Below, piece after piece: positions 18,196 through 28,536 of a stretch of 64,000 bases of DNA. Position numbers and translations under genes: made by a program. The first letter of the stretch is position 1. The number at the start of each line of letters is the position of its first letter. The notes beneath the pieces were generated by a model. The model made no database searches. It saw nothing but the letters and a program-made list of their open reading frames with translations, and was not told the origin of the DNA. The DNA comes from Gonocerus acuteangulatus (taxonomy: Eukaryota > Arthropoda > Insecta > Hemiptera > Coreidae): NCBI GenBank assembly GCA_946811695.1, contig OX328124.1, positions 61,750,704 through 61,814,703 on the forward strand, given 5' to 3'.

Positions 18196-18328
18196 TTGGG
18201 CCACCTATATTTTCGTGATCTATAGGGTCTGAAACGTGAAAATTTCTAGTCGGCACTTCCGGATTGCGTCATGAGGTCAACCTCATAAGCGGGTTCTCCC
18301 TATCGAGATAGGGAGTAACCGCGCTAAA
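17940..18328 (+). mobile_element. Modular (TA)n-bearing element, diverged copy
   Basis: It shares with the 1.3- and 55-kb copies the order tggttaacgaact, accaaatttcgt, (TA)n at ~18121-18192, taaattt, gcgtcatgaggtcaacctca and a terminal hairpin followed by gctaaa. The hairpin (ctccctat-cgag-atagggag, 18296-18315, extended by cggtt/aaccg pairing) differs in sequence but keeps its place, so the structure is conserved. It is non-coding. Confidence 0.65.
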
Positions 18329-18876
18329 AGAAGATAGTGATAAATTTAAATTATTTTCAACAAAACTGTGGTTCTTATCGCTTTATTTTAGAGATCAAAT
18401 TTAATTTAAGAACTGGTTAAACATATTAAAATATTGCAGTTTTTCTAAATTTGTTAGTAAATGTTTATACCTTTTAAAAAGTGTACAATAATGGATATGT
18501 GTGAGCTACCATCGGTCAAGAGTTCATACATGTCACATGGTATGTTGATGTTTTCATGCTTTCTACAGTTTGTTAGAGTTTTACAGCAAACGTCTTATTG
18601 AATTCTGTACATAAAGGTATGTCTTTTTTTTTTTCTTTTTTTTTTTTTTTTTTGATACTGGTTAAATTTCATATTTCTCCAATCGTCTTTGCTGAGTTAT
18701 TGTCATCTTATCAAAATCCTGGCTCTCCCATAATAGGCACTATTATTTTTCTTAGTAAAACTTCATATTACTATCATTATTATAATTTTCAAAAAAATAA
18801 CTTATAAAGGAAATAAATGAAGGGGCGAACTCTCAATATATAAGGTCGTGATAACGGAGGGAACATTTCTTCATAT
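18329..18876. other. Non-coding DNA, nothing recognised
   Basis: AT-rich with a T-run at about 18619-18653. No gene was recognised. Confidence 0.35.
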
Positions 18877-19046
18877 GGATGAGTAGATGAGTGATAAGGA
18901 TGAGTAGATGAGTGATAAGGATGAGTCGATGAGTAATAAGGATGAGTAGATGAGTGAGAAGGATGAGTAGATGAGTGATAAGGATGAGTAGATGAGTGAG
19001 AAGGATGAGTAAATGAGTGATAAGGATGAGTAGATGAGTGATAAGG
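18877..19046 (+). repeat. 21-bp minisatellite, ~8 copies
   Basis: Tandem units of ggatgagtagatgagtgata plus a, with small variants (tgagaa, gtcgatgagtaa). The unit length is divisible by three and lacks stops on the reverse strand, so three overlapping reverse frames of ~100-120 codons run through it. These are repeat artefacts. Confidence 0.9.
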
Positions 19047-19929
19047 TAGAAAGACGAGTGATAAGAGAGATAAGGCGAGTGAGATGTCGGAGAGATTCGG
19101 CGACGGTTGAAAACAGTTTGTAGCAGTCTGTGTATAGGATACCGGGAAGGCCATGTATTAATTCCGACAGCGACACATGGGCGGCAACATATCATTTCTT
19201 CCGACAGCTATGCCCCCACCTACCCTCCACCCCGGGCACAATATTTTCACGTTACTCATTCACTTTAGCCCATTAATTTACTTCACCGGCACAACTTGTT
19301 TATACTCCTTGTTCATCATGAGTTTAACGTGCCAAAACCCCACAGTGGGCACACAAATGATCGTAAATCCCATTTTTGTTCAGGATAAAATTATTTATTT
19401 ACTTTTCTTCCTAAGGGAATAATTTATGATTATTTTTTTGTTTTGTTTTGTAAAACAAAGCAATATAAAACACATTTTTTTCCTACGTAATTTTTAAATT
19501 AAGTCTGTAACGCACGAGCTGCATAACTACATACTACACACATTCTTCAGTAAGGGAGGGAGTAAGGGGCTTACCCATATTGTTGAAGAATAAGTATAAA
19601 GGAACCTGTATAGCTCCAAAATAATGAATATAGTTTTTCATAGTTTTTTTTTTTTTTTTTTTTTTCACGAACAGCTAACTCATACATCAATGTTTCTATT
19701 TGATTTTCTTCAGGTGTAACCCCAACTTCTAGTGGACGATTTTTTTTACATCATATATTCTTACTTACTTGGGCTTGAAATCATTCGATTTTCATAGCAA
19801 GAAAAGTAAAAATAACGGCTAGTACAAGAAAATTAATAATATTCTTCCGAAGTAAATTACCATTCATCGTTTGAAGGATGTCAATGTCGCGCGTAAATAT
19901 GGTGTCAGGCCTATTTGTTGCATCTTTAA
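19047..19929. other. Non-coding DNA, nothing recognised
   Basis: Contains a weak R219-like motif at about 19500, a T-run near 19645-19666, and ccaacttctagtggacgatt at ~19728, which faintly resembles the modular family. No gene was recognised. Confidence 0.35.
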
Positions 19930-20447
19930 GGTTAGGGAGCTGTGGTTTACGGAGTCAAATGCAGCAGCAACGTCCAAGGAAATCGCGCAGCAATTCTTCT
20001 ATTCTTCGAATGAGCGTGTGATTGCTTCTGTTAGTCTTTGGAGCTGGTGAACTGTAAAGTGTTTATTTGTGAAGCCAAATTGGTGAGTTGGTGATATGTG
20101 ATGTTCAGAAATGTGGGACTGTATCTATTATTAATTAAAGTTTCAAAGGCTTTACAAGAAGTGTTTAATAAAGTAATTGGCCTGTAGCTTGAGGGCTCAT
20201 CCTTTGGCTTCCCTGGTTTTTGAAACATCAGGATGACACCATTTTTCCAACTTCTTAGAAAATAACCAAAACGCAGAGCGGCATTGAATAATCCTACTAA
20301 GAAGGCCAGGGCATATTCTGTTTCCATATGATGGACCGCATTCAGTATTTTCAAGGCTGTTGGACCGGCAAGGGAATAAACCACTGATCCGTAAAGTAAT
20401 TTGCTTCTTATCAGGGCTTCGATATTTAAATGTGCCTTGAGGAGCAT
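19930..20447 (-). pseudogene. Jockey-like RT fragment, rearranged
   Basis: The reverse strand gives an RT start region, LRFGYFLRSWKNGVI..KPGKPKDEPSSYRPITLL..KAFE, then in a shifted frame QFGFTNKHFTVHQLQRL and AISLDVAAAFDSVNH. Upstream in the same frame, fused at about 20335, sits a piece that normally lies C-terminal of RT (LLYGSVVYS..GPTALKILNAVHH). The order is therefore swapped, either two adjacent fragments or a rearrangement. It differs from the 4.2-kb LINE and looks more like the Jockey group. Frameshifts and a stop make it non-functional. Confidence 0.7.
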
Positions 20448-22497
20448 TAATAGGATAATTTTAATAACGATCTTCGATAGAAATTATATTTAAATGATTA
20501 AATAATGTATTTTCCATTCTATATTGTTTAATCATGGCTAAGACTATAATTATTTCAACCATAGTGCATTCAAAATGATGCTAAAAGAAATGGCAGTACT
20601 TTAAATCAAATATTGTGATGGTTTTTATTTAAATTTTTTTTGTTAATTCAACGGGGTTGGTTTAGTAGAGTTTGTGAGGATTAGGAAGGCATTTAGATAA
20701 AAGCCAGGGGCTGCCGGTGGAGGTCAATATTTGTAAAAAAGCAACAGAAAAAGGATTTTGACAGGACATTAGTGCAAATAGAAAGGGGATACTCAGCAGC
20801 TTTCTCGCAAAGTAACAAAATGCATTCATCTCACAAATTAAACTCCTACCACAATTCACTGACAGAAAAATTGAGTCATGCAAAATCGCATGACCAAACA
20901 TATAGATGTTAAATAATGAATTCGTTTCTGCAAATCACATTTATATACTTTGTCTACATGAACAAGTAGAAAAGATCTCTTCATGCTTACAGTGAAATAT
21001 TATTTATAATCTTAAATAAAGTAAATTACTATATTTTATGTGCTAATTTGTTTTTATTTGTACTAATTATAAATAACAAAAAGTTTTAGTGATAAACGTT
21101 TTACGTCACCGGCGCACAGAGTTTAGACTCTGTGATCGAAAGCAAAAAATTGACGATTTGAGTTTGTAATATAAATATAATAAATAAGATTTGGTCCATT
21201 TTTTTATATGTGGCACTTACGATGTCATTATATGGCGACAGTAGTTTAGTTGTGGGAGCGCCGATGACCTGTATGGGGTAATGTATTTAAGTAATGTACA
21301 AGGATGGTATTTAAGGAAGCAGCATGGAAATACATGATGTCCTTCAGTTACACTTCAATCAGGACAGGGGCTGGCATAATAAATAATGAAGAAATATTCA
21401 GGATTTTGATTTCTCTTGCCTTTTAATTTGAATAGAAAAAATTGGATGCAAATAGGCATGTCTAAAAGCATAGTCCAAAATGAAGGACATTTTACCCCTT
21501 ATATCTTTGAACACTTTTATCAAAGCCTCAACAAAAAGGGTATTTCGAATAAGGGATATTTCAATAAAGGGTACATTAAATACAACAAATAATTACCTAT
21601 AATAAAAAATCACACTAATTTTTCATTATTCCTTACCGAATGACGATACTCATTATACAACTCGATCCCATTGTGGTAATACATAATCCTGCAAGCCGTC
21701 CTAAATACATAATCGACTGCGTTGACGACAGGGGGAGTAGTGAAGGCTATAATAATTCGCCGCTCTGCAGTAAATTTTGACATGAATGAATATTCCATTA
21801 GGGGTTCCAAATTATCTATTGTTATTTGGATAGTGGTTTATTGTGTTCCGTTGTCGGTTCAGGAAGGAAGAGGGCGCTGCTCTGGGGTGCTACAGACAAT
21901 AAAGGTTAATTCCTTAATCTCCTTTACGGTACCTCATTCCACCGCGTTTGCTTTTCAAATTTAAGTTGTCGTAGAACCAATTTCGTTTACTTACAATTAC
22001 AAAAAAAAAAAAAAAATAATAAAAAACAATGAAATAGAAATACTGCTGAACTAACTCTTGTTAAAACGTGAAATATACCAAAAGATACGCAGTGCTTATT
22101 CGAAAAGTGTTTACGGCTGTACTTTGTATTTTGTACTTTCAGAAATGATATTAAAAGAGGAAGAGAGATATTACCTTATTTCTTGCCTTATCTATTCTAG
22201 TAGAAAAGCATCACCCCTCCCTACCCTAATCTTTCTTTATTAATGTATTTCACAAGGTCCGCAACGACGGCAACGTTACCTTTTTCAAAGAACTAACAAA
22301 CAAAAATTGGTATTTTTACAATTATCAGTAACCTAGAAAAGTAAATACAACAATAGTTTGACAACCACGCACCTATACACATAAATATATTATTAGAGAT
22401 CGGAATTTGTAGAGAGGGTTTAAACTAAAGTCGTAAGTGGGGTGTTGATTGTGGCGACATTTCACAGGAATCCAAGTATATGTATGTATTTATGAAT

Positions 22498-22500
<3 letters not shown>
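20448..22500. other. Non-coding DNA, nothing recognised
   Basis: About 2 kb without recognisable genes or repeat families. The 60-80-codon frames here have no resemblance to known proteins. Confidence 0.35.
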
Positions 22501-22585
<85 letters not shown>

Positions 22586-22598
22586 CTGTGTGTGTGTA
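22501..22598. repeat. Compound (TA)n-(TG)n microsatellite
   Basis: A TA run of roughly 65 bp passes into an interrupted TG run. Overlapping YIYIYI/VCVCVC frames on both strands are artefacts. Confidence 0.95.
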
Positions 22599-24230
22599 TG
22601 GAAAATTTATAAACTGCAAAGAAGAAATTGAAATTGAAAATGTTTTTTTAAAATCAGATCCATGGAAGCTGTTTTTTAACACAGACCAATTTATTTATTG
22701 CATCTTATTTTTTCACTTATTAACGCAAGGAGGAAGCACTACTTCAAAGGTAATGCAGGATAAGCACTGATAAGAAAACTTAATAAATTAAGCCTCCGCT
22801 ATAAGAGGAAGCAAGGGTAGATAGCGGCGCAGGTGGAGTCCACTAATCCTGCGGCGGATGTGGAACACATTCATATACGGGGGAGGAGGGGCTAATGTTC
22901 ACATGAAAATGGCCCCAAAGGAAGGGATTAAATTTCCTTCAGATACTCCCCAGTGGAAGGGAAATCTATTTGGTTGGGGTTTAGAGAGATAAAAGTGCCG
23001 CGGTGGTAGACATTAGCAAGGGTGCGGGCGTTATCGGTGGTATTAATGAGCTAGGCTCCCGCATTACCCAGCTCAGCGGGTCCTCTATACTAGCCAGGGG
23101 TCTTCACATCCCATGTTCTTATCCAAGGTTCTGGCAACGGGAAAGTTCTCGAAGGTGAAGGCTGTAATGTTATATTGTTCTAATTGCTCCCGAAGGCGCG
23201 TCAAAATACAAGAAACATGTAGAGGAAAAAAAAGCTGTGGTGAAAAAATTTGTGTATTTATTGAAATTTTACCAGCTGGCTATAATAAGGAGGGCCAATA
23301 CACTAGGAAGACATGGTTCGGTTAGCAAAACTGCATAAGAAATGATTTTACAAATTCTGAATGTAAAGATAAAAATCAACGCTATAGAAAGTGAAGGGTT
23401 AAAAATACTTTCATTTTTTTTTAAATAGGGGTAGATCTGTAAATAGAGAAAACCTTGATCTAGTGTAAATAAGTGAAAAAGTTATTCATGACTGTTAAAC
23501 AAACCTATTTTATAAAGTAGGTAGGGGGGTAGTTTTCTCCACCTTATACATCGAGAGTTGCTCTGTTAATGCGATTTATATACATAATGTAAATTGCGTA
23601 GGTTGTAAATTTCAATAATGATTTAAATAGATCCATTCATAACAAAATTTATTTCACTCTTTCCATAAGAATTCGCTCATAAATATTCGAGATTTAATAT
23701 TTTAATAAATATTGCGACGGCAATTTACTATGCATAATTCATCTATAGACATTTAAATTCATTAATGTAAGATATTTAGGTTTAATTTTGTTATGAAACA
23801 TTTGTTGTCCAGTTCTGGCTTATTTCTCCAGTGGCTCTGGTAGTTTATTTATGGCTTTTCACCGGGATTCCATCACGGCTTTGTCGGGTACCCCGGCTTG
23901 TCAGTCACGTCAACTGATGAAGCATAAGCGAAAGGTATATACAAACCACATGAACTGTCTGAAAGGACTTACCTAGATGCAATTCGTCTATTTTGAGATG
24001 TAGTGCCTCGTCAGAATCTCAGCTGAGAGGCAGCTGTTTAACAGCTGTTAAGAGAGGTTTGATTTCAAGGAAGCGCGTAGGATTTGGCATTGCAAGGTTT
24101 AACTGGGTTAAAAGCAATGGGGAGAAAGTTGGCGGACTGAGCATATATCCAGATTTCTCTTGATTTTCTTACCTTGTAAATAGGAATCGAAATAAAAAAA
24201 CGAATGAATAATTTCGACTTTCAGATAATA
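22599..24230. other. Non-coding DNA, nothing recognised
   Basis: A relatively GC-rich patch at ~22800-23110 stands out from its surroundings but gives no convincing frame. No repeat family was recognised. Confidence 0.35.
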
Positions 24231-24239
24231 AAACATTTG

Positions 24240-24414
24240 GCCAACGGCCATAGCCACGTTGAATGTAGCGGTTCCTGTAGATCACCGAAGTTAAGGAACG
24301 TCGGGCGTGGTCAGTACCTGAATGGGCGACCGACCACGAGCTGTTGGCATTATAGAAAAGGGCGGCAACCTGTAGACAGCCCGGCGTTAATAGCCCTAAT
24401 GTTGATACGCCGTT

Positions 24415-24451
<37 letters not shown>

Positions 24452-24459
24452 TAAAACTG
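24240..24459 (+). mobile_element. 5S-rRNA-derived SINE (SINE3-type)
   Basis: The head (24240-24350) resembles 5S rRNA with its internal promoter region: gccaacggccat, gatcaccgaagttaaggaac, gtcgggcgtggtcagtacctg, aatgggcgaccg. It continues into a body with a SINE-type tail (cggcgttaatagccctaatg, gttgatacgccgttaaa) and (CA)n at 24418-24450. That tail aligns with the tail of the tRNA-headed SINEs. A possible 9-bp TSD, aaacatttg, lies at 24231-24239 and 24460-24468. It is not a functional 5S gene. Confidence 0.8.
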
Positions 24460-24468
24460 AAACATTTG

Positions 24469-25316
24469 ATAATTGCAATTGGGTTTGGGTGTTAAACGAA
24501 AATTCCTATTGCATAAGGCTTGACACGAGCGGGAAGCCTATTTGAGTATCGCTTATGGCTAGTTGATCTCTTTCACCGATGGACTGATACAATTTACTGC
24601 TGGAAGTTTAGAAAGGGTAGAAATAAAACATAGCAAGGCCCTGAAAAAAAGGTGCCACAAAAAGAATTACGTTTTTAAATATCAGTTAAAATCTAATTTT
24701 TATATTAATATGTCTTTAAGGTGGTTTTCTTTAGAATATATGAAATGCATCCAAAACTAGTCCTTGAATGATCTATAACTTAATAATAATGGTTAACCGT
24801 CTCCTCAAACCTATAGCTGATCTTAGCTCTATTGAAGAAATGAAGATAAGCTACAGAGAACAGGTGTTACAATTTATGTACCATTCGAAGGCAGTAACAA
24901 TTACAACAGGACTATAACACTTTAGCACATAGAATCACCGAATTTATCTTAAGTGAGTAGCAGCCAGAGTAATAGGAGTGGCGGGTTAGTAGCCTATCAA
25001 AATGGTGGGCGCAAGATAACTGGGTAGAATTTACAAAGCCCTTGGGAGGGCTATAACCAAGGAAAATCCAGGCTGATATACACATGTACGTGGCCTCCCT
25101 ACCGCACAATCCTACCCTTATAAATGAATTCATAATAGCCCTTTTATGTGGTTCAACCTTTTAACGAGAACACTAGGCCTTCTTCTCGCTTATACTCTAG
25201 CCTCCATTCTACACCTCTTGTCTCACAATAGAGGAAACGCTTAGAAAACTCACCGGTACCAATGTGAATAATCAGAGTTGTCACTAAAAGTCCCCTCTGC
25301 AGAATCTGCATTCTTA
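24469..25316. other. Non-coding DNA, nothing recognised
   Basis: No gene or repeat family was recognised. Confidence 0.35.
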
Positions 25317-25490
25317 ATTTTTTTATTTAAATTTTTGAACGTCCTTTATTATTAACTACGAATTTTGGGACGGGTTATCCATAGGTTACCATCCTTTTCT
25401 AGCCAAGATAGGGCTGATGCCTTTTCTTTTTTCTAAAGAAAAGCAACCACTCCATAGTGGGAATCGAACCCACGACCTTTGGCACGGAGT
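25317..25490 (-). mobile_element. Second tRNA-type SINE family, 5'-truncated
   Basis: The reverse strand matches the element at 41505-41730: ctccgtgcc, the B box ggttcgattccc, actatgg, aaaaggcatcagcccta, a cctatggataacc-like block and an A-rich tail. The 5' part of the head is missing. The tail differs from that of the first SINE family. Confidence 0.75.
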
Positions 25491-25884
25491 TTAATTTATA
25501 ATTCTTAATTTATTTGGTCAATAAAACCTATATAAGTCCTTCACGCCGTGGCTGCATTCCTAATCAAATCCCTCTGTAAGATAATTAGTTTCCACCGCAT
25601 TCCTTAACAATAATCAGAAAATGACCAATGTAAAATACGTTTTGAAGTAAATGTCAACTTCAAATGTACTGATTTAGTTATTTTTTAGCACACGTTTCTC
25701 ATTACTTGGATATGACAACTACCAAATTCGTTGCAAGGAAGTAAAAATAATTTGAAAGACAAATTACTTATTAGGCTAGAACTAAACACTTTTTCTTAAT
25801 GGACGTCTGTCGTGTTTCAGTATCACATAACGTAATATCCACCGTTAGTGTCAATTAAGTAATATGTGTCTGGAGAAAAAAACT
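25491..25884. other. Non-coding DNA, nothing recognised
   Basis: No gene or repeat family was recognised. Confidence 0.35.
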
Positions 25885-25964
25885 CTACTTTAGATGTGCC
25901 GGTTTTGCTGATTTACGAACTCGCCCTATGGTTTGTTTTAGACGCAGAATACCAAGTTTCCTGA

Positions 25965-26006
<42 letters not shown>

Positions 26007-26083
26007 AATATACACTCATATATATATGTATATATTTTCCTAATGGATTTGAGAGATTGACATCTCAAGTCCGTTAGGAAAAA
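25885..26083 (+). mobile_element. Modular element fragment with (CA)n
   Basis: The segment gatttacgaactcgccc ... agaataccaagtttc aligns with the terminal module of the 1.3-kb family. At the place of its (TA)n run there is (CA)n (25967-26004) and then short TA stretches. It ends in an imperfect ~19-bp hairpin at 26034-26083 (tttcctaatggatttgaga and its near-complement). Confidence 0.5.
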
Positions 26084-26146
26084 AGGCAAGAAAACCGCGT
26101 ACGCTTGTGTGGAACCATCGATCATTCGATAGAGAATCCTTCAATG

Positions 26147-26198
<52 letters not shown>
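26147..26198. repeat. (TA)n microsatellite
   Basis: A TA run of about 52 bp. Confidence 0.95.
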
Positions 26199-26201
<3 letters not shown>

Positions 26202-26800
26202 TGGGTTGAATTCGCCCTCTCTGACCGTCCTTAGGCCGACCGAACCTTCAATTAATTTAATAATGGGTACCTTGGGTGCTAATGACTCTAGCAGTCGAAG
26301 CGGCCAAGGGGAAAATCAGGCGGCCGGAGCATAGTACTGACCATACTATCTCCCTAGTGTGCCGTATGGTCATGAATCAGATACGTCTATAGTATCTGCC
26401 CCTCAGGGCCCTCGTGGCCTGATTTATATATATACATCATAACGTAGCTATGGCCGTTGGCGCCTACCCTTGAAATGTATCATATATTGAATGGATGATG
26501 ACGGACAGTTTTTTCTATTTTTGAAATTTTTATATGTGTTTTTAGTTAGATTTGCAACGTCCTTAGAGGCTTTTGTTTAAGGGACCCCAGACTGCGCAGT
26601 CCTATTGGTAACATATTGTTAACCTTCTATGAGACCTCCCTGAGGCCAGAGTTGAACTGTACAGTCCATCGAAGTAGAACAATAAAACCAATAGATTAAC
26701 TATACAGACCAATGAGGCCAAGACTGTGCAGGCTGGCCTTGAGGTTTATTAATTTTTCATTTATTTGCTAGGTTTAACCACTCTAAACCTTGTGGTTAAT
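26199..26800. other. Less AT-rich non-coding stretch
   Basis: Positions ~26210-26440 are clearly richer in G and C than their surroundings, but no frame, RNA or known repeat could be assigned. Confidence 0.35.
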
Positions 26801-26838
26801 TTTTTTTTACGGCGTATCGACGTCTGAACCGCCAGCGC
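26801..26838 (-). repeat. SINE tail-only fragment
   Basis: On the reverse strand gcgctggcggttcagacg then tcgatacgccgtaaaaaaaa is the shared SINE tail without a head, so it is a severely 5'-truncated insertion or relic. Confidence 0.55.
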
Positions 26839-27465
26839 ACAATATATGTTAATATTTGAAAATGTCTCCATTCAATTGTTTTACTATTAAGTTTTGAAAA
26901 ACCGAGTTCTATCAAAATTTTTTAAGTCCTTCTAGAAAGGAATAGAACAACATGGCCCAAGTATATTTACTCTATTTCAAATGAGGAAAACTAAAATATA
27001 AAATTTTTCTTCTTTATTTCTGACAATTTATCATCGTTATTTAAAGCAGTTTTGCAAATAAACGTTTTAAGGAAGCAGTAGGATTGCGGGGGCGATGATA
27101 TCCCGTTATTTGCGAGATGACCCGAGGTTTGTTGAGCTAAAGAAAACTGCAATTCATCACATAGATGAAGATCTACTTCTTCTTTCAGTTAAAGCCCTCA
27201 GCAAAGTTTCTTCCCCTCTCATATTTTATGGCTTTGAGGAGTAGGAATATTTTTATTCCCGCGGGTGGTTAGAAGAAGAAGGGGGCCTCGTGGTGAAACA
27301 GACTTAAATTGCGCGCTCCCTCTTTGTGTGGTGCTCAAAACAGAGGACTATATCATTTCTTTTATTTTTCCCCCCATTCACTCACAAAATTCTAAGTTCT
27401 CTTAAAATATGTTGTGCTTTGTAAGGGAACGGACGCTTGAACAACAAAGAAAAAGAAAACATATT
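26839..27465. other. Non-coding DNA, nothing recognised
   Basis: No gene or repeat family was recognised. Confidence 0.35.
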
Positions 27466-27473
27466 CTGTATGA

Positions 27474-27952
27474 CAGGGCCGCCACATGGGGGGGACTGCC
27501 GGGAACTGTTTTCCCGGGCCAGGACGCCATTGGGGCCCGGGCCGGGCCTCGCTAGTTGGAAATAAATGTATAGATTATGAGCTTGTAAAAAGAATGGGGT
27601 TTAGAAATATAGACGGGCGTAGCCTATATTCATTGGAATGGGATCTATATTTTTTTATTGTATATAAACGACAAAACAAGTGCAGTCCTAGGATATCATA
27701 TTTCATTAGAGTCGTAATAAAACTACAAGTGCCGAAAGTAACCTTTGCTTCACAAATCGTCGGTAGATGTTTACTTTGAATTTAAAAATAAGAAGGGCAC
27801 AGGCCGTGCCTAACAGATAAAAATGATGACCAAATCCACTTCCTCTTTCTGTACTCCCGCCAAATACTTAATGTTTTGATTTGGAGAAATTTCCAAAGTC
27901 CTATAGCAAAGTACTAGAATTTTCAGTCTGGTTCTGAGAAGTAGCGGTCCTG
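27474..27952. mobile_element. hAT-type MITE
   Basis: It starts cagggccgccac and ends gtagcggtcctg, which are inverted repeats with two mismatches and have the CAGGG..CCTG form typical of hAT ends. The 8-bp sequence ctgtatga occurs exactly on both sides (27466-27473 and 27953-27960), the TSD size of hAT transposases. The length is 479 bp. The 5' ~80 bp is strikingly GC-rich. There is no transposase; the 97-codon frame inside is chance. Confidence 0.85.
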
Positions 27953-27960
27953 CTGTATGA

Positions 27961-28536
27961 GTATACTTACTCCTTCAACGGTCATACCACGGTGAAGTCA
28001 GAATTTTCGCATTCTTTTATGTTCGTAGAAGACGAGAATTTTTGAGTGTTGATTGCAAAAGTTCCTTATACATTAGAAAATGTATAATGTGCATTTTGCA
28101 TGTGTTTGTGTGTTTGCGCGTGTGTGTATTTGTGTTTGGAGATTTCTTAAGAATCAGCAAGCAAATTCATAAATATTTTAAGAATTCAAGACAAAAAAAA
28201 AACATTGTATTGAGGATGATTTTATACATTTTGAGAGATTATTCCCTAATGTTTCTAGGTAGAATCTTTATGAAGGCCTCCATCTCGTATTTTTGCAGCT
28301 AGCTAGAATGAAAGTGGCATAAGTCATTCTAAGAATGTTTTGAGTAATTAACATTTTTGTGAAAGAACGAGTTTAAAATCTGCTTTGTTTATCTACTAAA
28401 GGTAATTGATTTTATATTTTGAATTGTATAAAGGCCACTTTATTTTTCAAAAATTATTTATTCAGGTTCTATTAAACTGAATAAATAATTTTTTATGAAT
28501 AAATAATATTTTATTATAAATAATTTTTTAAACATT
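27961..28536. other. Non-coding DNA, small palindrome
   Basis: aaattatttattcag and its complement (~28449-28490) form a hairpin, followed by several ataaataat repeats leading into the LINE fragment. No gene was recognised. Confidence 0.4.

Noticed and set aside
18789..19195. Three overlapping reverse ORFs of 101-121 codons
   Set aside because: They run through a 21-bp minisatellite whose unit is divisible by three and has no stop on that strand; the translations are simple repeats (HSSTHPY-type).
22425..22770. ORFs on both strands with YIYIYI and VCVCVC
   Set aside because: Products of the (TA)n/(TG)n microsatellite. The same applies to frames through TA runs at 2.2, 18.1, 26.1, 31.1, 53.4 and 63.8 kb.
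23914..23933. Hammerhead-like ctgatgaagc..gcgaaa
   Set aside because: Stem II would be only 2 bp and no matching stem I, stem III or UH cleavage site was found.
24240..24350. 5S rRNA gene
   Set aside because: Diverged from a 5S consensus and fused to a SINE body with tail and TSD; a SINE head.
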